Positions 49,042-59,751 of a stretch of DNA of 64,000 nucleotides are shown piece by piece (position 1 is the first letter of the stretch; each line of letters starts with the position of its first letter). The notes beneath the pieces were generated by a model. The model was given only the letters and a program-made list of their open reading frames with translations. It was not told the origin of the DNA and made no database searches. This DNA comes from Effrenium voratum (lineage: Eukaryota > Sar > Dinophyceae > Suessiales > Symbiodiniaceae). The DNA lies in contig CAUJNA010003287.1 of assembly GCA_963377175.1 (NCBI GenBank), forward strand, positions 444,019-508,018. The letters run 5' to 3'. A program made the position numbers and the translations under genes.

Positions 49042-49159
49042 CTGAGAGACCGGCCAGACATCCGGGGAACGAAAATGAGCGGCTCGTCTCTCTTTTTTGG
49101 GGGAAAGGGGGGGGTACTCGTTTTTGAGCTTTTGAGGAAACCCGCCATCTTTCGGGGTA

Positions 49160-49345
49160 CCCGTTCTTCGGGGGACCCTCTTTTGGCTGGTAAAGGGAAA
49201 CCGAATGAGAAACCAATGCCACTTTTGGGTGTGGCACGTGGGTCTGCCTTTTTTCGGGGGTACCCGTCTTTTGAGGCTGATTTAAAGGGAAACCAAAAGG
49301 AAAACACTCCCATTTTGAAGGGGTCTGATTCCTAAAAAGACACCC
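49160..49345. repeat. Tandem pair of gggaaaccaaaagg dispersed repeats
   Basis: cggggtacccgttcttcggg ... ggtaaagggaaaccgaatga and then cgggggtacccgtcttttga ... tttaaagggaaaccaaaagg, each ending near acttttggg/cccattttg. Same family as 45,110-45,210 and 53,600-53,690. Confidence 0.7.
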
Positions 49346-49464
49346 CCCACATCTCAATAGGCTGACCCTTTGGTGGACATCAAAATGAGGTGAGGATTCG
49401 TGTCTGCCACCAACCTTTTGAAGTGTCTCCCGAGTAAAAGTCATGGGCATCTCATATAATTTAC

Positions 49465-49579
49465 CTAGGTCTTCCAGTAGCAAGGTTAGAATAAGAGTAT
49501 CAACTTTTTTCTGTAGTCTATTTTAGTAGGGGAACCTCCCCCAAAAAAGGGGTTAAGAGGGCACTACAGGAAGACCTAG
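49465..49579. repeat. CTAGGTC element, best copy, with TTAC duplication
   Basis: 115 bp. The left end ctaggtcttccagtag and right end ctacaggaagacctag are inverted repeats of 16 bases with one mismatch. TTAC lies on both sides (49,461-49,464 and 49,580-49,583), as expected for a target-site duplication. Confidence 0.85.
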
Positions 49580-49629
49580 TTACTGGAAGCTGATCGGTGC
49601 ATTTGGGTCCCGCGCAGGCACCGCTAGAC

Positions 49630-49658
49630 CTGCGGCCTCCCGGTACTCCTCCGGACGG
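49630..49658 (-). CDS. Candidate mini-exon (29 nt)
   Basis: Acceptor cacctcag|C and donor ccgcag|gtctag. Frame RPEEYREAA. It lies only about 50 bases from the CTAGGTC element. Confidence 0.4.
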
Positions 49659-50362
49659 CTGAGGTGTCGGTGGCACCCGGTTTGGACGCAGGTTGGTGCC
49701 TTTTCTGGCTGTTGGTTCCTTTGAAGTTGGTACCCGTTGTTGGCGTGGTGCAAGTTTTGGAGTGGGCACCCGTTTTTGATGAGAGTTGGCACTTTGTTGC
49801 CCTCAGTTTAGTCAGTATCCCTGCTTAGCTGGCGCTTTTTGGAGTTACAGTAGTACCCTTTTGGATGGAGGTTGGTGCCTTTAACGGAGTTGATGAACCT
49901 TTTAGACATCCTTCTCCAGAAACCCCGCTTTTTCCGGTATGATGTCAAGCCCGACTAAAAACAGAAGCAGGTGCGGAAGGAAACTTGCGTTCGTCAAAAT
50001 ATATCTGGATGTGCGGCCAAGTTAGTAAGTGGACAGCCACTTGTAGCTAAAGTGAACCCTTGTGGAAGGGTTTAGAGCCTGGGGATGGGATTCAAGAAGG
50101 CAAATTTAGGTACCCCATCTGGAACATGTGGGTGTTTCTCAAAATAGTGGCCCCAAACATGGTTGGTGCGCTATTGGTTCTCCTGTAAAAGCAAACAATG
50201 GGGTTCCCTGTTTTGAAACAGATCCATGTGCAACCTGCGCAAAGCGAAACCCACTCGGTGAGTGCACAACTACGCTGCACTTGGGTGTGCGGCAAAGTTG
50301 GTAAGTGGTTAGTAACCTAGGTTATGATCTACTTACTAACTGGGCCAGCTCTACTTGAGGGA

Positions 50363-50500
50363 CATATGGCTATGGGTCCAAACCCCGTACCCCCAGCGAA
50401 CATCCCAATGCCCACTAAAATAGGTTCTAAAATGGTTGGCGAATTCACCCACCAACCAAAATGGGATCCCATTGGTGTTGACCCACAGCCAAATGTCAAG
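50363..50500. repeat. Inverted-repeat element, gtgggtcaaaa family
   Basis: atatggctatgggtccaaac on the left, tgttgacccacagccaaatg on the right; the core accccagcgaacatcccaat is shared with the reverse-oriented copy at 63,023-63,147. Confidence 0.75.
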
Positions 50501-50525
50501 GGAAGTTACTAACTTGGCCAACCAC

Positions 50526-50588
50526 CCAAGCAGGGTGCGTCTCCTCCGGCATGTCCCACCACCATCTGAGCACGTCGGCAAACGCCAC
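50526..50588 (-). CDS. Candidate mini-exon (63 nt)
   Basis: Acceptor cgcccag|GTG, donor gcttgg|gtggtt. Exactly 21 codons: VAFADVLRWWWDMPEETHPA then W. The inverted-repeat element at 50,363-50,500 begins only 25 bases beyond the donor. Confidence 0.55.
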
Positions 50589-51332
50589 CTGGGCGTGAGC
50601 TCAGACCACTGGCAAGTTGCAAGGCGGCGATGTGTGTTTCTCAGAACAGGGGAACCCGCAAATGACGTTTCCCTTTGGTGTCCCTTGAAAAAAAAACTTG
50701 TCTCTAGGGATAGCTTCACAGAAGTTTTGCTCTTGGCCACTCGTCGCAGAGATTTGAGTCATTTGGATTCAACCATTTGACCTACGGACTGAATTTCCAA
50801 GGGTACCTTCCATTTCCACTCTTTCCGGGGATCCGGATCTTTCTAGAAAACTTCCGGAAACCCTGCGGAAAACGGCCAGTTTTTGGAAAGAACGATGGTC
50901 CGTCGATGGTTAAAAAGAATGGGGAATCAACCCCTAGAATGTAAGTGTTTCTCAGAATAGGGGAACCCGCAAATGACACGGTGTCCCTTTGGTTTCCCTT
51001 GTCACAAACTCCCAAAAGAGGGTTCTCGGAAGAAAAGGCAGGCACCCATGCAGGTCCTTTCTTGCAGGTTCGAGTGGCAGGCTTCCTGGAAGAACCCCCC
51101 GGTTCATTCAATAAATCCAGCAAGCAGACAAAAACTGGCCCTCGAGGATGCAAATAGCTGTGTTTGGAGTTGACAACATCGGCTCGACCCTTTTTGGGTC
51201 CCTTCGGACCCCCTTCAAACGCGGCAGAAAATGACAACTACCTCAGTGCTTGCCCCCAACCAACAATCGCATGAGTGATTTTGGTCCAGACCGAGTAGAC
51301 CTAGAAATGCAACATGATTGGACATCAAAAAC

Positions 51333-51361
51333 TGGTATATATATATATATATATATATATA
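51333..51361. repeat. TA microsatellite
   Basis: (ta)n of about 29 bases; similar shorter runs at 48,878-48,920 and 59,646-59,660. Confidence 0.9.
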
Positions 51362-51689
51362 ATGTGCTCGGGTTGAACAAAATGTTGGGGCCTCTTTGGA
51401 CCAAACATCCCCTTCCAAACCCCCCGACCCCACTCGCGCAAAACCAACCGCCAGCTCCCTGCTGGCTGCGGCTTCAGGTTCAGGTGTACCCTGAAGGAAT
51501 CGGTCTCAGAGCAACCCGTAGGCCTACTACCGCCAGTTGTGGAATCCCTAAGTAAGATGGAGTTTTCAGGGGTCTTTGGTTTCCTACAGAACCTTAAGGA
51601 AGCCTTAAAAAAAAGACCACCCAAGGGCTCTCCTCTGCCCAACGAGGACGGAGACCCGATGGACGCTTCGTGCTTGGTCTCCGCGCCAC

Positions 51690-51790
51690 CTGGCGCCGCC
51701 CGGACCCGAAAAGGTTGTCCACGGAGCGCTGCTGGCACTGGCGCCGCAGGCGGTCCAATTCCTCGCCAGATCCAGGCGACTCGGCCCGGG
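51690..51790 (-). CDS. Candidate exon
   Basis: Frame ESPGSGEELDRLRRQCQQRS then VDNLFGSGRRQ, donor gccag|gtggcg. Part of a 182-codon open frame reaching 52,142, so the exon may start further upstream. Charged and helical; no family. Confidence 0.5.
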
Positions 51791-53354
51791 CTCGGCTCGC
51801 CGCTCGGCTCGATCCGGGCAAGTGAACCCCCAACAAGCAAATCCATCCATCAGTTCGGGACTCGAGGTTCTGTGCGCAAAAAGCATCCTTCAAATCCAAA
51901 AAAGGTCGTGGAAGTTGGAATTTGGCCTCTTGCACATCTGTGCACACCTTATGTTGTGGACTGGAGGTTGGCCTTTGAAACACATTGGGCTCAAACCATG
52001 GTGAGAAATCATCTCTCAGCCTCAAGTGCCCAACATATGTTTGGATCGGTTGTGGGAAAATACGGTACTTGTCATTCTGCGGGGGCAACTGAACAGCATC
52101 AGGGGTGTGCTCAAGAGAAAGCTGGAAACCTGGGTCCACCAAAAATCACGGAGGGGATTTGGGGGGGGCCCTTTTCTGCCGGGAATTTGGAGGTTGTTTG
52201 AGGGTGTTCTGGGCTGGACCCAAACTCCAGCAGTTCATAAGGGCCATTCAACAAGGAGAACGGGGTGGTTTGATGTACTTTAAAGCCACATGCCGTAGAA
52301 CTACTAGTACTTTTCAAACCCCCTATTGAAACTCGGGGGCCAAGTTAGTTGTGTTTTGTTTCTTGGGAGACGGGGTTGTTTAGGGACAATCTGGCTACCC
52401 ACATGGGCGTCTTTCTGTTGAGGCTTGCAATTCTGCTGGGTTGGTTTAAAGGAAACCCAAAAAGGAGCCTTCAATGTTTGGGGGATCTCCGATTTTGAGA
52501 CAGATACTTGTGCCAAGTTTCTCGCTAGGAAGCGGTGACCCGGTTAGTTATGAGTTGGCTGCTGGTCAAACATAGGGCAACCCCAAAATGTAAAAATGTG
52601 TTGCCCTGGTAAATAGGAACGCGGCCTACCTGCGCTCCCCTGGTGGATCCCTTGGCTTCCTTTTGAACCAATCCAAAACGGGCACCGAGCCTCAAAATAA
52701 ATGGCGCATGCAAATGCCAAGCCCCTTGCTGAACATCTTGGTGGCCCCGCAACATGAATCAACAAGCGGAGTTACTGGACATGGTACGGTTCAATATAAG
52801 TGGGAATCCGTACAGTACATGTTTCGGAGGTGTGGGGTTCGGAAATGTTAAAACGCATCAGGAAGTCCAATTGGACATATGGACCCAATCTTTAAACATG
52901 GGGAACATGTCTTACAGATTCGTAAAACTGCGTTTTTGAAAAGTTATGGTGGCTGCAAACGTTTGGAATTGTTTGCGCCTGGCCCACAAAGAGGCACAAG
53001 AGGCTTGGAACTGTTTGAAACTTATCTTGTGGCTTCAATGTTAACCCCTTGCGAAACCGGGCAAACCAAAAATTCGAAAGGGCACAAAATGCTGGGGTGC
53101 AGGTGCACGTAAACAACGACAAACGCAGAATCACCATTACTTCAAAGATTGAGGGGGGTGGGGTTCCCCCCACTTCCATTTGGCCAGTCTCCCCCACAAC
53201 CGGAAAAGGGAACAGCTGGTTGTGGGAGCCGTCAAGTTGCGGTTGACCCCGTAAATGTTGCAAGTAGAAGACAACAAACAATACACAATTTACTATGGTT
53301 TGCGTCTGGCCTCCTCCCAACATTTACGGAATCACCCGTACCCACATGGCCACC

Positions 53355-53405
53355 CCCAAACCAACTAACCAACCAACCAGCCAGCCAACCAACCAACCAA
53401 CTAAC
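53355..53405. repeat. CCAA microsatellite
   Basis: (ccaa)n with cagc and ctaa variants. A looser version lies at 42,790-42,840. Confidence 0.85.
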
Positions 53406-53502
53406 CAACAACCAAACATCACACGAAAGGTCCCGAACCGACACCCCCAAACAAAAAGAAAGAAACCGCCCCCTCCCACGCTGCGAAACCCTCGCCATCG
53501 AC

Positions 53503-53576
53503 CCTGCTCGCCTCCAACTCTCCCGGCGATGCCCGGGCGTCTTCCTCGTGGAAGCCTGGCGCGATGTTGCCCCAGT
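53503..53576 (-). CDS. Candidate mini-exon (74 nt)
   Basis: Acceptor gggcaag|AC, donor gcagg|gtcgat. Phase-2 frame WGNIAPGFHEEDARASPGEL then EASR. A plus-strand frame here (LAIDPARLQLSRRCPGVFLV) is also plausible. Confidence 0.4.
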
Positions 53577-54529
53577 CTTGCCCCGTGCATACGGGTCTCT
53601 CTTCTTGAGGGGCACCCCTTTTTTGGTGTTCAAGGGAAACCAAAAGGAAAGCCACTACTTTTGGGGGATGCCCCAACAAAAAACGCGTCCTCGTTGGACT
53701 GCAAGCGGCCTTACCCGTGCTTCCGTCAGTACCCATTGTTTGACTGACCAAGCCGGGTGATATGCTTGGTGGCCCAGTGCGAGAAGACCTGCCATTGATC
53801 TTGAAGAAACACAAGTTCCTCCCAAAAAAGGAGACTCCTTTTGGCATGGAAACTGAGCAACATGGAACCAAACAAGTGGGTCCTCCAAAAGGGAGGCTCC
53901 TTTACTTGTTCCATGTGAATCTACCGGATGTCAACAGACAGTAGCCCCACTTCAGTTCGCCCAACCTTGGCTGAGATTGCGCCTCTCTTCCTCTCTTCCC
54001 CAGGAAGCAGGGTGTGTTTTGCTCCCACTCCACCCAGGGAATCCCAATGAAGTGAAGAATGACGAATTTCCAGTGACCTGGGCTGTCCTCAGATCCGCCA
54101 CTAAAAGTTTAACTTTTAGTTGGTTACATTAAATGGAAACCCCCACTAAAACCTAAGCTAAGGGGACGGCTGGGAACCGCCAAGTGATATCACAGGCGAT
54201 TCCCGCGACCCTATAATAGGGTTAGTGGACACTGGTACTCATGTCCGATGTGGAGCCATAGTAGGGGAAGCCATAGCACGGCTATCAGTGCCTAGTACTG
54301 GCTATTCGGTGCCGTTAAGGACACTTAGAGGCATAACCTTCCTATCGCTCACCGTGCTGAGCGCTGAATCAGTTGTGATTGACAGGGACGTCGTCAGTTT
54401 TCAAAAGGTAAACCTTCGGTCAAACAGAACGCCCAAAGACAAGCCTATCAGTGCCTATCATCACTTACTACTAAACCCCAAGTGGCTAACCACTTACGAA
54501 CTTGGCAACGAGCGTCCAAGTACTCAAAC

Positions 54530-54574
54530 CGAAGCGGCTCAGCCCGCGCCATCCCATGAGCGCCCGCAAACACC
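54530..54574 (-). CDS. Candidate mini-exon (45 nt)
   Basis: Acceptor acgaag|G and donor cttcg|gtttga. Open as CLRALMGWRGLSRF or VFAGAHGMARAEPL. Frame undecided. Confidence 0.35.
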
Positions 54575-54720
54575 CTTCGTTTTTGTCCGAGTTGTTCAGT
54601 TGAAAGCCCCGTCTTAGGCGAAACAAAAAGAGGGGGTTGTGGGTCTGCATGATCTCTCACAGGTGTTTCGCATGTGTTTTTCTTTCTGGCTTGGTGAGGG
54701 TTGTGAATGGACTTCAAAAC

Positions 54721-54934
54721 GGGCCGGGCACGCCGAGCAAGTCCTCCAGCGCGTCCAACACCTGGCCCAGGTGTCCGTTTGGAAAAATCGGTGGGTCCTG
54801 ATCATTACCCTTGCTCCCACAAGCTGACTGGGGTTCAGCTTTGAGAGAAACATGGTCTTCCCTAAACTTCTGGATGGGAGGGGTAGGTGCATAGCCGCCA
54901 ATCGAGTGGAAGACGACGTTCCTTTCCAGGAAGT
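54721..54934 (-). CDS. Candidate exon (214 nt)
   Basis: Acceptor ccaacag|AC. Continuous frame FLERNVVFHSIGGYAPTPPI, then QKFREDHVSLKAEPQSACGS and GQVLDALEDLLGVPGP, with donor ggccc|gtttt. An internal gggccag site could start a shorter exon at 54,761. No family recognised. Confidence 0.45.
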
Positions 54935-55150
54935 CTGTTGGCATGGCGAAGGCATCTGGCGATTGTCCTATGTCAAGGGCTCCCCTCTTGGCCGAATCCT
55001 AGTGCCCTGATTCCATTCCAGGCTCCCTGGAGGGCTGGGAGACTCCACCGGGGGCCTTACCACAGGCTGAAGGATCTCGTCGTTTTACCCCCAATCAGTC
55101 ACCTCGATGCCCATGAAATAGGCAGAACGCCTGGCAGCTGCCGCTTGATC

Positions 55151-55240
55151 CCCTCAGTCACACACGCCCGGTCTTAACAGGCGGTGCAAGGTTAGCCCTC
55201 AGTCACACACGCCCGGTCTTAACAGGCGGTGCAAGGTTAG
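55151..55240. repeat. 45-bp perfect tandem duplication
   Basis: ccctcagtcacacacgcccg followed by gtcttaacaggcggtgcaag and gttag occurs twice, starting at 55,151 and 55,196, with no differences: a very young duplication. Confidence 0.9.
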
Positions 55241-55655
55241 CAAGGTTCACCAAGGAGTCTTTCCGCACCTGCCTGCCAGCTTTGGCGCGCAGAATCCAAC
55301 CCATACCCTGGTTTCCTGGGCCTAAGGCCTATTGGGGTCTTATTTTGGGGCAAACAGGGCAAGCGGAGGTTGGATTCCTACGAACGTTGGGAGAGAGAGT
55401 TCAACTCCTTCAAACCCGTGGTCATTCCCATATGGGCCGTTGTCAAAACTCCCAAAATGTGGGTCATGAGCAGGGTTCCCTACTCAATTCCTGAGTGGAT
55501 GGACCAAGAAAACCTCCGAAGCTCTTCGCTTGCCACTAAACTGGTCCAAACCCACAAAAGTGACTAACGCTCCGTTGAACTCATGGAGAGAGCATCTATC
55601 TGGAATTTCATTGAGGGTTTGGGTTCCGTTTATAGAAACCCTTGGCATGGTTGTC

Positions 55656-55808
55656 TACTTGGATGTTCGGCCAACTTAGCGAGTGGTTAGCCACTTGGGG
55701 TATAACCCCCTTATAACGAGGCTAACCCCACTGACAAATTCCTGTAGGCAGGCTATAGCCTAGCTTACGAACAATGAACGTACTGACTTGGCAACGGACA
55801 TCCAAGTA
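55656..55808. repeat. TACTTGGATGT inverted-repeat element
   Basis: Left tacttggatgttcggccaac, right gacttggcaacggacatccaagta-type end. The ends are inverted copies with a few mismatches. Relatives of its arms occur at 26,710, 34,600, 49,990, 50,280 and 54,480. Confidence 0.65.
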
Positions 55809-55966
55809 CACATCCATGTTCATTTTGGCCCAGCCCCACACCGATGCGATACGAGTCCTGTTGCGAGTGGTGAGTCTTCAGCAAAATCTACTCGCTTTAG
55901 CGAGCCATTTGGCTCCGAAGTACAGGATCTTGAGCTCAGACCGAAGCACAGGGTCACTGTCAGTAC

Positions 55967-56034
55967 CGGTAAGCCAGCTGCATGTTGTTGAAATACATTT
56001 CCTTGAGCTTGTTGAGCTCTTCCCTCGCGCGGGG
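55967..56034 (-). CDS. Candidate mini-exon (68 nt)
   Basis: Acceptor ggctaag|CCC and donor taccg|gtactg. Frame 0 PRAREELNKLKEMYFNNMQL then AYR. Strong codon bias and a coiled-coil-like helix. Confidence 0.55.
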
Positions 56035-56355
56035 CTTAGCCACAGCGTGCGCATTGCCCGAGTTGCCCTCGTCTTGCGTCCACTAAAAATGCCACCTTCG
56101 CAGGTCCAGAGAGGTTGGGATTTGAGGAAGCCCTGAAAGATTGGGCCGCAGGTACCCAAGCCTCCAGTTGCCAAAGTCCCCTGGAAAAAACCATCCAGTA
56201 GTGATAGGTTCCCATTAAATGACAAACATTTTCTTAAGCAAGTGGAAGCAAAGCAATGTTTCACCTCTGGTTTGGGTGGGGGGGTTCTTAAGCAAGTGGA
56301 AGTCATGCTTCACCCCTTTGGGCGGAAAATCCCCTCGACCTCCCTCAAAGCCGAA

Positions 56356-56463
56356 TCAATCCACGACGCGCGACTCGAAGGCTCGAAACCTCGCCTCCTT
56401 CTTGGACACCGAGCCGTCGAAGTTCTTCTCCCGCTTGCCCATGAGCTCCCAGAGCACCCGCTC
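56356..56463 (-). CDS. Candidate exon, possibly terminal; EF-hand-like fragment
   Basis: Acceptor ccgcgag|GAG. Frame ERVLWELMGKREKNFDGSVS then KKEARFRAFESRVVD and TGA at 56,356. NFDGSVSKKEA resembles the Ca-binding end of an EF-hand (N-x-DG-x-V-x3-E) with part of the loop missing. An alternative donor gaggcgag|gtttcg would end the exon at 56,390. Confidence 0.55.
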   Translation of the reverse strand, partial: ERVLWELMGKREKNFDGSVSKKEARFRAFESRVVD

Positions 56464-56529
56464 CTCGCGGTTCGATCGAGTCGATGGAACTGTCTCGCGA
56501 GACCGCGACCCGTGAAAACCGGCCGACAT

Positions 56530-56530
<1 letters not shown>

Positions 56531-56567
<37 letters not shown>

Positions 56568-56651
56568 CCCCAGGTAAAGGGGGCCTCAACCTGTTAAGAA
56601 GCCCACCGACCAGCGGACAAATTGGAGGATAGTCGTTCTCCGAAAAGTCGA

Positions 56652-56689
<38 letters not shown>
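56531..56689. repeat. T34 ... A31 homopolymer pair
   Basis: A T-run at 56,531-56,564 and an A-run at 56,659-56,689 (preceded by T7) flank 94 bases. They are complementary and could form a long hairpin. Origin unknown. Confidence 0.85.
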
Positions 56690-56691
<2 letters not shown>

Positions 56692-56744
56692 TGGTGTCCA
56701 TCGACATCGCCCACTTTTTAAATGGAACTGAACCCAAACCCATG

Positions 56745-56896
56745 CCATGTAATGCTGACCCAATACTAATCAACGCCTGTTTGTTAATGTGGGGGTGGGG
56801 GCCCCTCCAAAAGTGGTCTGCTTCCGCACATTTCACCCAGAAATGGACACCCCTTTACTAATAAACAGGGAGTTGATGAAAGTACGGGGTCAACAT
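56745..56896. repeat. TGTTGACCCCG inverted-repeat element, copy 1
   Basis: Left gctgacccaatactaatcaa and gcctgtttgttaatgtggggg; right ctttactaataaacagggag and gtacggggtcaacat. The ends are imperfect inverted repeats of about 45 bases. A right-arm fragment recurs at 57,025-57,095. Confidence 0.75.
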
Positions 56897-57252
56897 GACT
56901 TTGGGTGCCTTTTTGCTTTCCCCAAAGGCTTCCCCCTTGACTTCCATCCCTCTCACCTGCCGGTAACAATGAGTCAATATGGGGTCAACATGTTCAGGAA
57001 AATGGTCAACATTAAGGTCCCCCACATTTCACCCAGAAGTGGACACCCCCTATTAATAAACAGGGGGTTAATGAAAATCTGGGGCCAACACTTTCAGGAA
57101 ACACGATCAGACTTAGGCCCAGTTCCAGAATATATACAGTATTGCTTGCTTCACTTCGAGTCACTGGTGAAATCTAACATGTATCCTAAGTCTACCCCAG
57201 CAAATGGTCCACCGAGTCCCCGAGCCCAGAGCCTTCCAACCCATCTACCCAC

Positions 57253-57329
57253 CCCTTCGGAACACGCGCGCTCGCTCCGTGGGCACCAGCTCGCTGTGGA
57301 TGCCGCGCAGCACTGCCAGCAGCGCCTGG
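57253..57329 (-). CDS. Candidate mini-exon (77 nt)
   Basis: Acceptor gggctcag|C and donor gaaggg|gtgggt. Phase-1 frame QALLAVLRGIHSELVPTERA then RVFRR, an amphipathic helix with excellent codon bias. Confidence 0.55.
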
Positions 57330-57469
57330 CTGAGCCCAGGGAGCCCAGGGCGCCCAGCATCCACCCCCCAGGTGGTGTGGACGCCTTCTCCACACCCCAC
57401 AGCCGCAAGCGGCGTCCCATTTATTTGGAGGGCCTCCCTAAGCCGTGGCGGTTTTTTTTTGGAGGGCGT

Positions 57470-57758
57470 TTCCTCCTTTTGATCCAAAGATCTGGGGCTT
57501 CAGCGCTTCTCCGGATCTTTCTTCGCTCTCTCGGACTTCAGCAAGGTGCAGCTCAAATCTGCCCACTGCAATTGACTGTGAGGGAGGGAAGCGAGAGTCG
57601 GCTACTCTCTGGCTACATTCGCGTAGCCATTCGGCCGAGTTCTTTTCCAAGCGCGCAAGCGCGAACCGCTTGCGGTCCTCCAAAGAAAGCTGACGCCTTC
57701 GCCAAACCAAAGTACCGCTAGACGCCTCTGCGGCGCCCGTCTCCGGCAAACTCGGCCA
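57470..57758 (-). CDS. Candidate exon (~290 nt)
   Basis: Acceptor aacagtgcag|TGG. Frame WPSLPETGAAEASSGTLVWR, then SLEDRKRFALARLEKNSAEW and LRECSQRVADSRFP, then ESEERSGEALKPQIFGSKGG. The frame continues to a stop at 57,438, so this may be a terminal exon. Hydrophilic and helical; no family recognised. Confidence 0.55.
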
Positions 57759-58740
57759 CTGCACTGTTGAACAATTTATCAAGTAAATGTAAAAAAACAA
57801 AAAAACAGAAGTAAAGATTGCAAAGCTTGGTAAGCTATCGTGCTTGCGGGCAAGCCGTACCTCATGTCTTTACCTCTGGTTTGTGTCTGGAACGGCAACT
57901 GGATTCACTGGGAGTTGGGAGAACCTTGACCTGGTGGTTGTCAACGGTCCGATTGGCCCCTTGATTTACTCAACCTTGCCCCCCCCCCTCCCCCCCAACA
58001 GGCGAGCGTCGATTGGTTCTGAGCCCCATAGGCAGCCACCCTGAGCTCAGGTTGTTCCTTCCGGAAATTTGATAAAGGGATACATCGGCTTTAGGATTTG
58101 GCTGGTGGATCCTGTAAAGCTGGCTAGTTGGGTGCATTATAATACTTCACCGAACGAAAACTAGCTTTCCTAAGGATCTTCGTGGTTCACCTCCTACCGT
58201 CTACCAAAGCCAGGGGCTCCAACCCACAAAAATCACCAATCCAAACCCACCAACTAGGGGCTACATCCAAAAACCACCACTTTTGCCAGGGATTCGGATA
58301 ACCTCCCTAAAAAAGAGCATCAACCAAAACCACCGAGACCCAGTTGTCATCAGAGCCCTGCCTTCCAATATATGCCCATGGAATTTGAAAGCTAATGGGG
58401 AAACCACCAAAAAAGATTTGATATGTCCCACATGGAAAAAGTTACCCATGCTCATTTTGGGGGGCGAACGGGATATTGATCAACCCCCAAACGGAAACTC
58501 GTCTTCAAACAGAAAGGGTAGAAGGGTACATACGCTGCTTGCCCCTGAGAATGGTGGGGTAGTGGAAAGGCATCCAACTTGGTTCAGAAACGGGTGTCAG
58601 GGCTTGAGCCCTGTGTGACCTGACTGACCCCCCTTCAGGACAAGAGACTCGGCTGTTCCATCGCATACCAAAAACTGAGGCCCTTAAAAGGCAAAGCTCA
58701 GCTGAGTCACTTGCTCAAACCCCGGTATTGAAATGGTCGA

Positions 58741-58860
58741 CCCAGAACCATGTGGGTGTGGGTCAAAATCAAACCACCAGGGGACTGCAGGTTTTGGTAC
58801 ATGTTTCCATTTACCAGGGTTCCATTTTGGGTACCTATTTTGGACCCAGAACCATGCTTC
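58741..58860. repeat. Inverted-repeat element, gtgggtcaaaa family
   Basis: Left catgtgggtgtgggtcaaaa, right tattttggacccagaaccatg-type end. The core is gcaggttttggtacatgttt, ccatttaccagggttccatt. Confidence 0.75.
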
Positions 58861-59057
58861 AAAAATGAAGAAGGCGGAATTCCGCACCCATTTCTGGCAA
58901 GGGGATTGTCCCGTACTAACCTTCATCTACCCGAATCGGTTTTGAGCACGTGGCTCAGCTGAAATGGTTTTTCAACTCGCGATCAAAACGCCAAGCCCTT
59001 CCCACGAAAAAACCCGCCCAAAGGAAATCCAAAAGCCAAAACTCCCCGGAAGAAGAC

Positions 59058-59085
59058 CTGCCTTCACTTCTCGGCCGCGGCTGTC
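59058..59085 (-). CDS. Candidate micro-exon (28 nt)
   Basis: Acceptor gagccag|GAC and donor aggcag|gtcttc. Frame DSRGREVKA. Accepted because both splice sites are textbook and adjacent exons are of similar size. Confidence 0.35.
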
Positions 59086-59313
59086 CTGGCTCCGAACAGA
59101 AATCCCTTAGAACTCCCTTTCAACATGGAAAAAAAGGAAAAGCGTATCACTTCAACAGGCACACCCATATATTCCCCTTGTATAAATGTCGAAGTCTATA
59201 TCTATATATACGGATGAAGGGTCTTGGCAAACTATACCAATGCAACCCAAAAAATGCCTCCGGTCCCTCTGAAGGAACCAATTCCATGGACGTCACAATT
59301 CTTCCCCGGAAAC

Positions 59314-59357
59314 CCGTGATGCCGCGAGATCTTCTTGGCCAAGACCCATACTTCCCC
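59314..59357 (-). CDS. Candidate mini-exon (44 nt)
   Basis: Acceptor tttctag|G and donor cacgg|gtttcc. Frame GEVWVLAKKISRHH. Confidence 0.4.
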
Positions 59358-59751
59358 CTAGAAAGACGAACGAGGCTGTTGTGGAGAGCCAGAAAACCTC
59401 ATGGGAACTTGTCCAGGTCTGCTGGCACAAAAGGATCCCGGGAGCAACTAAGCATACGGTATCTGTAGCGATAGATTTCGGTTGAAACCGGGAAAAGTAA
59501 GGAATACTCTTAAGCACAAGGACGTCAACCTTAGGGGTTATTGCAACAGGGAGGTATCACCCAAAGCTCAAAGGGCGCCCCCCCCAAAATCAAAATCGAC
59601 CAGACCTTCATCAGGCTTTGCCAAAAATTGTATTGGGTTCTTCAATATATATATATATATACACATATAAAACCCAACCCTATGGTTTCGTAAAATCCCA
59701 ATGCTTTCTCCAGAAAAACCCCCTTTTCGCCGAGGGACCATCCCGAGGGAC

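Noticed and set aside
57998..58049. Mini-exon on the plus strand after a poly-C tract (ERRLVLSPIGSHPELR)
   Set aside because: Splice sites look fair on both strands and the opposite frame (VAAYGAQNQSTLAC) is equally good, so neither was listed.
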